Below are positions 55,447 through 64,000 of a stretch of DNA of 64,000 nucleotides, in pieces. Source of the stretch: Tetrapyrgos nigripes (lineage: Eukaryota; Basidiomycota; Agaricomycetes; Agaricales; Campanellaceae). The notes beneath the pieces are model-generated. The model searched no databases and had not been told where the DNA came from. It worked only from the letters and a program-made list of their open reading frames with translations. The translations under genes were made by a program, and so were the position numbers. The stretch is taken from positions 1 to 64,000 of the forward strand of contig JAACJM010000214.1 in the NCBI GenBank assembly GCA_013368315.1. Direction: 5' to 3'. Each line of letters opens with the position of its first letter. Position 1 is the first letter of the stretch.

Positions 55447-56500
55447 GATGAGATTGTTGAGGTGTTTACCAATTTTAGCTGGGTTGGTACAAGTGAGGGA
55501 GAAAAGTCACTTTTCCAAGCTGGGTTCAGTGAGGGGTCCTTTGTGTCATAATCTGGCTTCAATGCATCCCACAACTCCTTCAATGTTGGCTTGTTCTTGT
55601 AATGCCTAAAAATAGTGTCTGGTAGGGTGCCAATAATGCCATTCAACAGGTCTTTATCCTGCTGTTGTTCTTCTGCCACTGATGTGGGTGCTGTGGTTAG
55701 ATACTTATCATATCCGATAGGTCCTGCTGCCCTCTGTACTCTTGTTACCCATGTACTCCAATTAGATCCGTCCTTCTCGAGTTTCGTAACTTTATTGAAT
55801 GCTTTGGTTGCCTTGGACATGTCATCATCTGAGTCTGAATCTGAATCAATTGTGTCATCTGGTTCAGATGGATCAGGATTGGGATTGGATGGAGATGGTG
55901 AGTCGAGTGGATTAGGATGTGGATCTGGATCTGGTGAATGATGCAATGGAGGATTCGATGGAGGTGGCAATCTCCTTTCAGTGTCTGTTCTGGGGCCTCT
56001 GCAGGTGATGATGACAATGGCTGTGGTTCTGATGATGTGGAGGGCTGTGGCGCAACTTCTCATGGCTCTCCTGGAGGTGGAAATACAAGTGGATTCAGTG
56101 GTAGTGGTGCTATGTGTTCTCGATGACCGTTGATAAGTGGTTCTTGTCCTCTGTTTATGTGTCATCCCCAAGGATTTGGGTTTGCTTCTGGTGGTAATGG
56201 GATGGAATTGTAGCAATTTGAACAAGGATGAGCTGTTTTGTTGCACTGATAAGATTCTCTGTGTTCTATGTCCCAAAAACAATCAATGTAGTTGTCAAAA
56301 TTGTATATGTGGGGTTGATATGCACAATGGAGATCTGGTGCTGGTGGGATGTACTGCTGTGGTCTGGGACTGCCTCCCCTAGACTGGTTTCGAGATCCTG
56401 ACTGTGATCTGATTATCTGTTCAAGGTTGTCAACCCTGGGTGCTGGCAATTGTTGCAAGCTACTAGTCATACAACATTGAGAGCTAAACAATGAGATATG
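55447..56500 (-). pseudogene. Copia gag N-terminal part
   Basis: Reading from the 5' LTR: a Pro/Asp/Asn-rich leader, an acidic block (DTIDSDSDSDDDMSKA), then the copia gag region NKVTKLEKDGSNWSTWVTRV, LNGIIGTLPDTIF, LKELWDALKPDYD, and, after a frame change near 55530, LFSLTCTNPAKIGKHLNNLI up to the KDZ border at 55447. It connects in frame to the piece starting at 43586 when the KDZ element is removed. Confidence 0.82.
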
Positions 56501-56526
56501 ATTAGGCTAATGTGGGGCCCATAACC

Positions 56527-56863
56527 TATGAGAATAAATGAATATGAGGACACTTGTTAAACAAGCAAGGCAACGAATACTATTGCGGCTCTAAAGGTAT
56601 AGACAGTGAACTACTAAGTATTTATACTGTGAGCTACTGTGGCTGCACGAGTTCATAAATATAACACAGTGGAGAAAAGCAGATACTATGATGTAATGTC
56701 TGATATCAGTTCAGAGTTAATGATGTAAGAAATGATGTAAGTACAGAGTATAACAGAAAGTAGGTGGTGCATATGTGGATACAAGTGGATTGTGTATACT
56801 AATGGAGTGGAGAGAAAGATATGAGCGTTCGTTGTAAGTATAGTTCAATATAGAATTCCAACA
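56527..56863 (-). repeat. 5' LTR of the split copia element
   Basis: 337 bp; on the minus strand it starts TGTTGGAATTC and ends TTCTCATA. Very similar to 26696-27032 and to the solo LTR at 11915-12605. Confidence 0.9.
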
Positions 56864-57093
56864 CCACCTGGGTATTCTAGCACCACCAACGGACCTTTCT
56901 TCCCTTCATCATGCATCCCCATACCATGACTTGAGTCAGAGACTGCTTAAATGATGGTATCAAGCAGTCTTCTTCAAATATCTCATCTGCATGACATGTC
57001 ACAAAAACCCAGCCCTGAGAGTCACCCATATGAGCATAGCATTTGTCTGACCAGATCACCTTGCTCCAATCCTCATATTTCCTCTGTACAGCC
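56864..57093 (-). pseudogene. Tc1/mariner transposase fragment
   Basis: Minus-strand reading: AVQRKYEDWSKVIWSDKCYA (first catalytic Asp in WSD), CLIPSFKQSLTQVMVWGCMM, then in a shifted frame KGPLVVLEYPGG up to the copia LTR. Typical of fungal Tc1-type transposases. The N-terminal part is replaced by the dispersed repeat at 57094, and the C-terminal part with the second Asp and Glu is absent. Confidence 0.7.
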
Positions 57094-57465
57094 CATGCCT
57101 TTGATGTGGGCCAACACTGTGCATGGCAAGTACGAGGCCACAGGTTTTCTCTTTACTGGAGTGGGGAGAAGCCAGATGAGGTGCAGAGGCCCAAAACTAG
57201 ACAATAAGCAAACATGTGAACTGTCGAGAAAAAGAGAGGAAAAAAGAAAAGAAAGCAAGCAATGAAGAAGATGAGAGATCGAGAGAGAGAAAGATAATGA
57301 AAAATGCAAGAGAGCAAAAAAGAAAGGAAAGCAATAAAAAAAGAACAAGACAATGAAAAAAGACAATGAAATGAAAGATTAAGATTGGAAACTTTTGTTA
57401 CTGGTCACAAAGATATTGAGACAACTTCGTTGTATGGTCATGTTAAGAAATACAGGGCTGTGGTA
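57094..57465 (+). repeat. Dispersed family, copy 3 (uninterrupted)
   Basis: Closely matches the interior of the insertion at 3800-4815, from GATGTGGGCCAACACTG to AAGAAATACAGGGCTG, without the solo LTR. It serves as the empty-site reference for the LTR at 3899-4526. The right end of the family (GGCCTCGT) is missing. Confidence 0.85.
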
Positions 57466-57751
57466 GTACAAGTGAACTGTTGAGTATTCTGACTACTTGG
57501 AATGCTTGCACTTTACAACTTGTATAAAGTCTTTAAGTTTGTGTTTGTTCTACATTTATGCAAAAGACACTTATTACTGATAGATAAAATGAAAATGTCT
57601 GAGAACCATGCAAGTTGACACTTGAAGTAGAGACCAAGTACATGAGTCCTCTGTGTGCCATTGCATATGTAAGATGGTCAGACATCCATGGGCCCCACAT
57701 CGTTCAAAAAGTCCCTCACAATGCCAACCTCAATGCCAACCCCTATCACCA
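57466..57751. other. Unassigned spacer
   Basis: AT-rich sequence with no supported gene; a Pro/Thr/Ile-coding stretch begins at ~57700 only as the complement of the GH79 fragment. Confidence 0.4.
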
Positions 57752-58360
57752 TCACCAAATCCCACCCAACAGCACCCCACCCACCACTTGCATTGATATC
57801 ATCCCCATCACCACCATACTCATATCCATACACTTAACCCCCCTCCCAGCCCACACCCCTGAGCTCCTCCTCAACATACTCCCCATCCAACCCACCAAAT
57901 CTCCTGCCTGATGCCCATTACTAGTAGCCAACACCTCTTGATCAATTGTTGCTGTATTCATTGTCTTCATTGTCACCTCTCTCCTTCTCCATTTCTCCAT
58001 CTGTACTCTCTCCAATGCTTTATCATTTAAAAAGATGAGAGCAAAGCAGGGACTGACTGTGTTGGAAGTCGAGTCACATTGGATAGTTTGGATAGATTCT
58101 TCCCCCATTGGTCTCTCATCTGAGGCAAAATGATCACCAAAGGTCTGACCTGCCCAGGTGAAATTGGCTTTTTGGGATACATTTGAGGTGGAGAGGTATT
58201 TGACTTTGACAGAAGAGGGGGTAGAAGTGGGTTGACCTGTGTTGCCTCCACTGATGGAGATGGACGCGGTGTAGGCAGAGGTGCCAGAGTTGTCAGTCAT
58301 AAAGTTGATGAGGGCTACACAGATAGGAATGTTGTTTTTGTAGATGGCATAGGCGGGGTG
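57752..58360 (-). pseudogene. GH79-type glycoside hydrolase, C-terminal domain fragment
   Basis: Minus-strand reading AYAIYKNNIPICVALINFMT, SSVKVKYLSTSNVSQKANFT, WAGQTFGDHFASDERPMG, then PCFALIFL matches the C-terminal beta-domain of fungal GH79 beta-glucuronidase-like enzymes. The catalytic domain is not in this piece. The N-terminal neighbour lies at 59059-59215, separated by a TA-flanked MITE. Beyond FALIFL the frame runs into a hydrophobic tail of doubtful meaning. Confidence 0.65.
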
Positions 58361-58362
58361 TA

Positions 58363-59056
58363 CAGTCAAATATCTCAGATTACATAATGTCATATTACAT
58401 AAATCTTGGAATGCATCAAGATTTCCCTACCAAAATGGTTGAAAATTGCATAATGCATAATGTATAGCCATTTTGGACCACTATGCATTTGTAGATACAT
58501 GCATGAAAGTCTGGATTAGGGAACAATAAAATTATCAAAAGTGAGAAAACAGTGGTTTTGCCATGGATGAGAACAAGAGTTTCCCCAATATGGCACTCAT
58601 GAAATTTCCAAAACAGAAGAACAAAGAACTTTTTGGAAAATTTTAAGGACTGACACTCATGAAACCAGTGTAGCAATCTTTACCCTTTCCCTCCCCTCCA
58701 ATCATGCCTCCTGGGTGAGAGAGATTATAGAGATTGACAATGACAACAAGAGTGAAGCTCCCCCTGACATCATGCCAAACACTTGAAACACAGTGTTTGA
58801 GCAGTCGCCTTGATGATCCTGTACTCACCAAGGAGGGATTAAAGCTATGGGAAGTAATTCTCAAGTTATGGGGCAAATTGAAATGACACGTGGGCACTCA
58901 GGTCAAGCAGACAACAGTGGATGCATATTTCAGGTGAAATTTTTGAATAATAGGTACATTTTTGTGTAATTTAGTAGTCTATAGCAGAATGCATAAATCT
59001 CAGAATGCATAGAGAAATCCTGGAACCAACTCTATACATTCTGAGATGTTTGACTG
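58363..59056. mobile_element. Tc1/mariner-type MITE in the GH79 fragment
   Basis: Left end CAGTCAAATATCTCAGATTA and right end (reverse complement) CAGTCAAACATCTCAGAATG, each next to TA (58361-58362 and 59057-59058). TA duplication and CAGT-starting ends are typical of Tc1/mariner-type non-autonomous elements. 694 bp, no transposase. Short subrepeats of the CTCAGA.TGCATA kind recur near both ends. Confidence 0.85.
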
Positions 59057-59058
59057 TA

Positions 59059-59215
59059 GTTGTTTCTGTGTAAGGTGATGATGGGTGATAATTGAGAAAC
59101 CCGGTGGCCATGGAAGGAAAACTTTCTATCACTCCATAACCTGGGCTGAGCCTGTCATACCTAATGCCTCTAATAGATGGGTCCAATTGTCCATTGGTGA
59201 AATGTAGACTGGTTT
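59059..59215 (-). pseudogene. GH79 fragment upstream of the MITE
   Basis: The minus strand reads PMDNWTHLLEALG-like and QWTIGPIY-like pieces in different frames, matching the region before the GH79 C-terminal domain. It joins the 57752-58360 piece once the MITE is removed. Heavily decayed. Confidence 0.45.
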
Positions 59216-59364
59216 GTCAGTGGTGGGGTGAAGGGCTATCAAAGAAGAACAATTGCTGTTACATATAAATCTTTCAAAGACCAACCAAAACCAATACACT
59301 CTGCTGGAGTCTGAGAAGATAACAGAAACCTAGAAAACTTTGCTAATAAACAAGCTGTAGTGGT

Positions 59365-60050
59365 TCAGGATGTATTCAAGGCATATTCAGGAGAATTCAC
59401 AGGACATATTCATGGTGTATTCAGGACATATTCAAGACGTATTCAGGACATATTCAAGGCATATTCAGGGCATATTCAGGGTGTATTCAAGGCATATTCA
59501 AGGCATATTCAGGGTGTATTCAGGGCATATTCAGGACGTATTCAGGACGTATTCAGGACGTATTCAGGACGTATTCAGGATGTATTCAGGACGTATTCAG
59601 GATGTATTCAGGATGTATTCAGGACGTATTCAGATGTATTCAGGATGTATTCAGGACGTATTCAGGACTATTCAGATATTCAGGACGTATTCAGGACGTA
59701 TTCAGGACGTATTCAGGACGTATTCAGGACGTAACGTATTCAGGACGTATTCAGGACGTATTCAGGACGTATTCAGGACGTATTCAGGACGTATTCAGGA
59801 CGTATTCAGGGTGTATTCAGGACATATTCAGGACGTATTCAGGACGTATTCAGGGTGTATTCAGGATGTATTCAGGACATATTCAAGGCATATTCAGGAA
59901 GTATTCAAGGTGTATTCAGGACATATTCAAGGCATATTCAGGAAGTATTCAAGGTGTATTCAGGACATATTCAAAGTGTATTCAGGATATATTCAGGGCA
60001 TATTCAGGACATATTCAAGGTGTATTCAGGGCGTATTCAAGACATATTCC
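59365..60050 (+). repeat. Tandem array of an 11-bp unit (GTATTCAGGAC)
   Basis: About 60 units of GTATTCAGGAC and variants (GTATTCAGGAT, ATATTCAAGGC, GTATTCAAGGT). The centre (59525-59815) is the most homogeneous. All three forward frames read the same 11-residue repeat (YSGRIQDVFRT), because 11 is not a multiple of three. The array runs straight into the CHAT-domain remnant. Confidence 0.92.
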
Positions 60051-60605
60051 TCTCCCTGGCACCAATGAAGAGGCAAGAATTATCCAGAACTACATGTCAC
60101 CTGAGCATAGCTGCCATCTCAATCATCAAGACGCCGTTGTTGGCACTGTCAAGAGTGAAATGAGCAAGTATGAGATTGTCCATCTCACTTGCTATGGAAT
60201 TCAAGATTTGAAAAACCCTCTCAATAGTGCATTCCCTCTTTACGATGGAAGACTCAAGCTCCATGACCTGATGGGCTTATCCCTTGAAAATGTGGAACTT
60301 GCATTTCTTTCTGCTTGTCAGACAGCAGCAGGCGATGAGAACCTCCCTGAAGAATCCCAGCTGGTATGCTTGCTGTAGGTTACCCGAGTGTCATTGCTAC
60401 CATGTGGTCTATCGAAGACAAGGACACATCTATAGTTGGTGATAAAGTCTACAAAAGTCTCTTGGGGCCTTGTGACAAATCGGTGGCTCAAATCCCGAGA
60501 AAGAGTGTAGCGTATGCACTTTCATGGAGCTGTTGAACATTTGCAAAATGAGGTCAGTGAGATGGAATTTGTGAGGTGGGTTCCATTCATCCATTACAAT
60601 TTAAT
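60040..60605 (+). pseudogene. CHAT-domain (caspase-like peptidase family) remnant
   Basis: Reads LPGTNEEARIIQNY, SKYEIVHLTCYGIQD (the His of the CHAT dyad is in VHL), LHDLMGLSLENVELAFLSAC (Cys in SAC), QTAAGDENLPEES. There a small deletion shifts the frame; AGMLAVGYPSVIATMWSIED continues in another frame, and LHGAVEHLQNEVSEMEFVRW and VPFIHY end the domain. CHAT domains are cysteine peptidases of the caspase fold. The His and Cys are kept, but the reading frame is broken and the upstream protein is replaced by the 11-bp array. Confidence 0.75.
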
Positions 60606-62011
60606 ACAGTACATTCCTCTGTTATCTTTTGAACACCACTCTGTTTTAAAACTTGAATCTAGGTTTATCTTGAATTGCTGGGGCCAATGATTCTGAAATG
60701 GAAGATATGATGATTCTTTTTTACCTCAAGGGACAATGCAGTTTCGTCTCATTCTATAAATTTTGAAAGGAAAAAAAATCTATGTATGGTAACAGTCTGA
60801 GAATGGTTGATTAATGGGCCTGGTCGTCCTTAGGTGTACTATCTATCTTCTGCCTACTGGTTGTGAATACATTGTTTGTTTGTCCATAGAACTTCCATGA
60901 AGTCGCAGAAGCAGTGGTAAGTATTGAGTGGGGAGGGGTCTTTGATGGCCCTGGACCCTTTTTCACAGCACTGGTCCCTGTTTTTCATTCCCATCTCTGG
61001 TTTGATGGAGCAGGTCATAGGCTGAACCCATGGGTAACCTCCAGTGGAACAACTCTGGAAGCAAACGTACCCGTTCAACATTTTCGTCTCAACATAACCC
61101 ATCCTCATTCACCATACTGAGATATCCCCTCCATTTTCATACCTGTTATCCCCAACTCCGACTGGAGGGAGGAGAGGGACATGTCCCACCAATCGTTCAG
61201 CTGGTCCTAGCAAGGGGGGTTTAAATTTTGAAACGGAGATCTCTGTGTGAGGTCATTTGTTTTCCATCAGCAGCTCATGGCACATGTCCCGATTCAGGCA
61301 TATGTCTGCCAGAGCTCCCACTCTTTGGTGAGGCTCCCTGGTGCTATCCCTCTGTATTCTGAGGTACTATACAGCTAATATAGGATTTTGAGACATGTGT
61401 AGTATGCATTATGAGCTTTTTTGGGTAGTTGGTGTAGTGTGCAGTGGGAGAATCCAGCTTTGACCCCTAGAACCCTTACTCGCTTGGAATTTCCTCCTTG
61501 GCTGTGCTCGTAGTTGAAAAAACTAGGCTACTTACTAGGTATGAAAGAAAACTAATCTTTTCCCTGTCAATGTCTTGATTTAGTGCCAATTCTTCAGGCA
61601 ATGGTTAAATGATAGAATTTTTGTGTACTCATTGTCTTTGGGATACCTGGTCCAATTTGGCCACTTACTTTTATTCTGCAGCCTCAAGCTTACTTCTTCT
61701 TCAGTGTCATTTAGTCATGCTGTGAGAAAAATCAGCGGGATTGGCAGAACCTTACTGTTTGATGTCCTGGGTGAAGCACAGAAGAAAAATAGAATTTTAA
61801 TAAAAATAAGTCTGTAAAACAGATGTCAAAGTGTATGGAGGTATACATCAATGATGCTTTGATTCTAGGGGGTTGCCTAAGGCTAGCAGAGAACAGACAG
61901 AGGAGCAAAATGATAGGATATGACTGGAAGCTCGCAGTGGGAAAAATGATAATCTAACTACTTCTTCAAACAGCAATAATAAAAGGGCACTTACATGCCA
62001 CTTGATTAATC
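60606..62011. other. Unassigned region
   Basis: AT-rich, no supported gene. It includes the dispersed repeat at 61149-61271. Short open frames near 60914-61120 and 61623-61817 show no motifs. Confidence 0.4.
61149..61271 (+). repeat. Dispersed repeat, copy B (shared with 17127-17255)
   Basis: Clear match to copy A with scattered substitutions, several of them CG to TG/CA, and an ~8-bp insertion after TTCAGC. Confidence 0.75.
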
Positions 62012-62776
62012 TTGATTAATGTCCAAACATGTGCCATGACCCGCTCCTTCACTGTTGCCACCATGACTCTCTCCCAATGTCTTCGTCTCGCTGCCAATGC
62101 TTCCCCTTTGTTTCTTGTTCCAACATTGTCTGAGTCTTTACAATGTTTGTCTGTTATAGACCTTCTCCATATTCACCAGTGTGTTGACCATAGTGCACCT
62201 AAAAAGCAATCAAAAGTGTTGAGAGCTTGTTTCATTGCCAATTTTGTTGCTGAAAAGCTGACTCTTGCTGAGAACTCCTCTATTGTGACTTTGTCTGCCC
62301 ATGAGTATCAAGCAAAGTGTCAAATAATAGACTGTGAATTCAGTGAGGGCTTTTGTCGTCTTCTTGGCCAAAAGATTTTATATTTAATGGTTCAATCTGG
62401 GGCTGTCAAAGGCTTCAAACACTGGCTAATGACCCCTGCTGCTGTTGATTTCATAGTCTGTTCTTTTGACTCTCATTCATCTCAATTTCTGGCTGAACTT
62501 GTTATTTCTATTCCAGTGGCTACCATAATGAAAAATGATTTAGTTGAATATCATATTCAGACTGTAGGTTTTCAAGGAAAGTCCAACTCATTATCTGTTG
62601 TCCTTTCCCATTTTTTTATCACTCAATTGAGAATGCTGTTCAGTTTGTCTGACAAGGATCTGGCTCAACTGTTTTTATTCTATAGGCCTGAAAGTTGTGT
62701 TTCTACAGTGGGCAAAAAAATTGTCTGCATGTTTCACACTTCTGCAAAGATTGTCAATTATAGAGCTACTGAATAG
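62012..62776 (+). CDS. Hypothetical protein next to a Tc1 inverted repeat
   Basis: A 254-residue open frame with ordinary composition: ECQ... no; key stretches are LSVIDLLHIHQCVDHSAPKK, FSEGFCRLLGQKILYLMVQ and LLSLSDKDLAQLFLFYRPES-like sequence. No domain recognised. After its stop, another frame reads on as KALDKCYDN...KYPW...HLDNF inside the left inverted repeat, and the right inverted repeat codes the same peptide on the minus strand (63807-63989). The protein tail thus seems to be part of the repeated sequence. It could be a transposon gene or a host gene into which the repeat extended. Confidence 0.35.
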   Translation: MINVQTCAMTRSFTVATMTLSQCLRLAANASPLFLVPTLSESLQCLSVIDLLHIHQCVDHSAPKKQSKVLRACFIANFVAEKLTLAENSSIVTLSAHEYQAKCQIIDCEFSEGFCRLLGQKILYLMVQSGAVKGFKHWLMTPAAVDFIVCSFDSHSSQFLAELVISIPVATIMKNDLVEYHIQTVGFQGKSNSLSVVLSHFFITQLRMLFSLSDKDLAQLFLFYRPESCVSTVGKKIVCMFHTSAKIVNYRATE

Positions 62777-64000
62777 AGATGAGACAAACTAGTCAGTGAT
62801 GGCCTGAAAGCCCTTGATAAGTGCTATGATAATCTTCTTGTTTTGTGTTATTTGGTCAAATACCCATGGAGATATACCCAATTTAAAATGGTAAGTCATT
62901 TGGACAATTTTTGAGTTGCTACTTTATCAATACTATTGGCACAATGTGATGCCTCATAGATGACATCATAAGTGGAGCTGTACAGTGATGCAATGTATAC
63001 ATCATAATGATGTCATAGCTGTCAGCTAGACCATATATAAGGACATCCAGATCATCTATTGCCCCCATAAAATCATGAGACCCATCACCTCCACTCAGAA
63101 AGACAATGTCCTCTCTCATCTCCAAACTGGCGCTTCATCCAGGGAAATCTCTGCTCAAACTGGAGTATCCAAGTCAATGGTTGCCTCTCTGGCCAAAGAG
63201 ATGTATGATGTATCCTGACAAGGAGAACCATAAGGCAGGGCGCCCTAAGAAGCTCTCTACCACTGATGAACGGGCTGCTAGGTTATATGGTCAGATGAGA
63301 CTAAAATCAATCGGTTTGGGTCAGATGGGCAGCAGTTTGTGTGGGGTAGGACAGGTGAATCCATGGGAGAGAGAGATGTGGTGGAAACAGTCAAATTTGG
63401 AGGAAATATCATGGTGTGGGGGTGTATGGGATGGGATGGACCTGGAAACATGGCAGAGGTTGAGGGAAGGATGGATGCAGAGCATTATGTGGACATTTTG
63501 GAGAACAATCTTCTGCCATTTTTCAGCAGGATAACGATCCAAAAACACAAGTCAAAAACTAGCCACCAAATGGTTTGAGGACAACAAAATCCATTGCATG
63601 AGCTGGCCTGCTCAGTCTCCTGACCTAAACCCCATTGAACACCTCTGGACAACCCTCAAACGCAAACTCAACAAGTATGATACAGCACCATCTGGAGTTT
63701 GGGAAATATGGGATAGAGCAGCAGAAAAGTGGGTGGAAATCACAGAAAGAGGATTGTCAGAAATTGATCAGGAGTATGCCTAGAAGGATCAAAGCTGTTT
63801 TGAAGGCTAAAGGAGGGCATACCAAGTACTGAGCAAGCACTTTCTGTATTTTAAGGCATATGTCAAAAAATTGTCCAAATGACTTACCATTTTAAATTGA
63901 GTATATTTCCATGGGTATTTGACCAAATAACACAAAACAAGAATATTATCATAGCACTTATCAAGGGCTTTCAGGCCATCATTGACCATTTTGTCTCATC
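62776..64000 (+). mobile_element. Tc1-type element with long terminal inverted repeats (runs off the window)
   Basis: The left repeat (62776 to ~62916: GATGAGACAAA...GGACAATTTTTGA) is matched by its reverse complement at ~63857-64000. The match still holds at the last base of the window, so the true repeat is longer than ~143 bp and its outer end is not visible on the right. A decayed Tc1 transposase lies between. The target duplication cannot be checked. Confidence 0.75.
63095..63832 (+). pseudogene. Tc1-type transposase, internally deleted and frameshifted
   Basis: In shifting frames: LQTGASSREISAQTGVSKSM (helix-turn-helix), GRPKKLSTTDERAAR (second DNA-binding part), then directly VIWSDETKINRFGSDG (first Asp), VWGCMGWDGPGNMAEV, NNLLPFFSR/QQDNDPKH (second Asp), [20 protein letters not shown] (Glu; residues at ~63600-63660), and a tail ending GGHTKY. 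The direct join of RAAR to VIWSDE means the linker between DNA-binding and catalytic domains is deleted. DDE motif residues are visible, but at least two frame changes break it. Confidence 0.82.

Larger units (their letters stand above)
26696..56863 (-). mobile_element. Ty1/copia retrotransposon split into six pieces by nested insertions
   Basis: The 5' LTR (56527-56863) and 3' LTR (26696-27032) are both 337 bp and very similar. Between them, in correct minus-strand order, lie gag N-part, gag C-part/protease/integrase, integrase continuation, reverse transcriptase and RNase H. They are separated by a KDZ element, a CACTG-ended element, a gypsy element, and an LTR/Harbinger block. Subtracting the insertions leaves about 5.5 kb, a normal copia size. 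Catalytic residues are lost: the protease motif reads FNSRCSSH where FDSG is expected, and the RT motif reads HVDN where YVDD is expected. The element is dead. The 5-bp flanks (CCAGC and CCACC) differ by one base. Confidence 0.88.

Noticed and set aside
59370..60068. Long frames reading YSGRIQDVFRT repeats as a structural protein
   Set aside because: The frames come from the 11-bp array, open in three forward frames. Only the in-frame run into the CHAT remnant is of interest.

Overview
The window is most likely a repeat-rich, heterochromatic stretch of an Agaricomycete (mushroom-type basidiomycete) genome. The signs are short introns of about 50-55 bp, Agaricomycete-type host genes (F-box/LRR, DUF6533-type membrane protein, a second multi-pass membrane protein, CHAT-domain and GH79 remnants), and a KDZ (Kyakuja-Dileera-Zisupton) DNA transposon with a CxC2 cysteine cluster. 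Nothing bacterial, organellar or viral was seen. All calls are by eye, without database searches.

Layout. 1-2.0 kb: 3' end of a Ty3/gypsy element with a shifted chromodomain, an extra ORF behind a TATA box, and an LTR. 2.9-5.9 kb: an F-box/LRR gene broken by a small insertion that itself carries a solo LTR. 6.2-7.8 kb: an unknown acidic, Ser-rich host gene, convergent with the F-box gene. 7.9-17.9 kb: mostly unassigned host DNA with a solo copia LTR (itself holding an insertion), a gene built of duplicated exon pairs, and a DUF6533-type membrane gene. 17.9-24.5 kb: a young Ty3/gypsy element with identical 144-bp LTRs, damaged by one in-frame TGA. 25.75-26.7 kb: a multi-pass membrane gene cut off by an LTR.

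26.7-56.9 kb is one Ty1/copia element of about 5.5 kb opened into 30 kb by nested insertions. Three insertions have exact borders: an 11.8-kb KDZ element (8-bp duplication CATAATAG) in gag; a 3.74-kb element with ~440-bp inverted repeats starting CACTG, a 3-bp duplication TAG and a core of about 130 copies of a 22-bp CpG-rich repeat, in integrase; and a 5.24-kb gypsy element (5-bp duplication GAAGA) that has lost its reverse transcriptase. A fourth block, a gypsy-type LTR with its own MITE plus a two-gene PIF/Harbinger element, sits between RT and RNase H with a degraded border. Removing each of the three clean insertions restores the copia reading frame.

56.9-64 kb is a graveyard: a Tc1 fragment, a GH79 fragment split by a TA-flanked MITE, an 11-bp-unit array running in frame into a CHAT-domain remnant, a repeat shared with position 17.1 kb, and an internally deleted Tc1 element with long inverted repeats running off the window edge. 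Many stops in the older elements look like CGA to TGA changes, as expected from deamination of methylated CpG. The most novel object is the CACTG-ended satellite-carrying element at 38161-41903.
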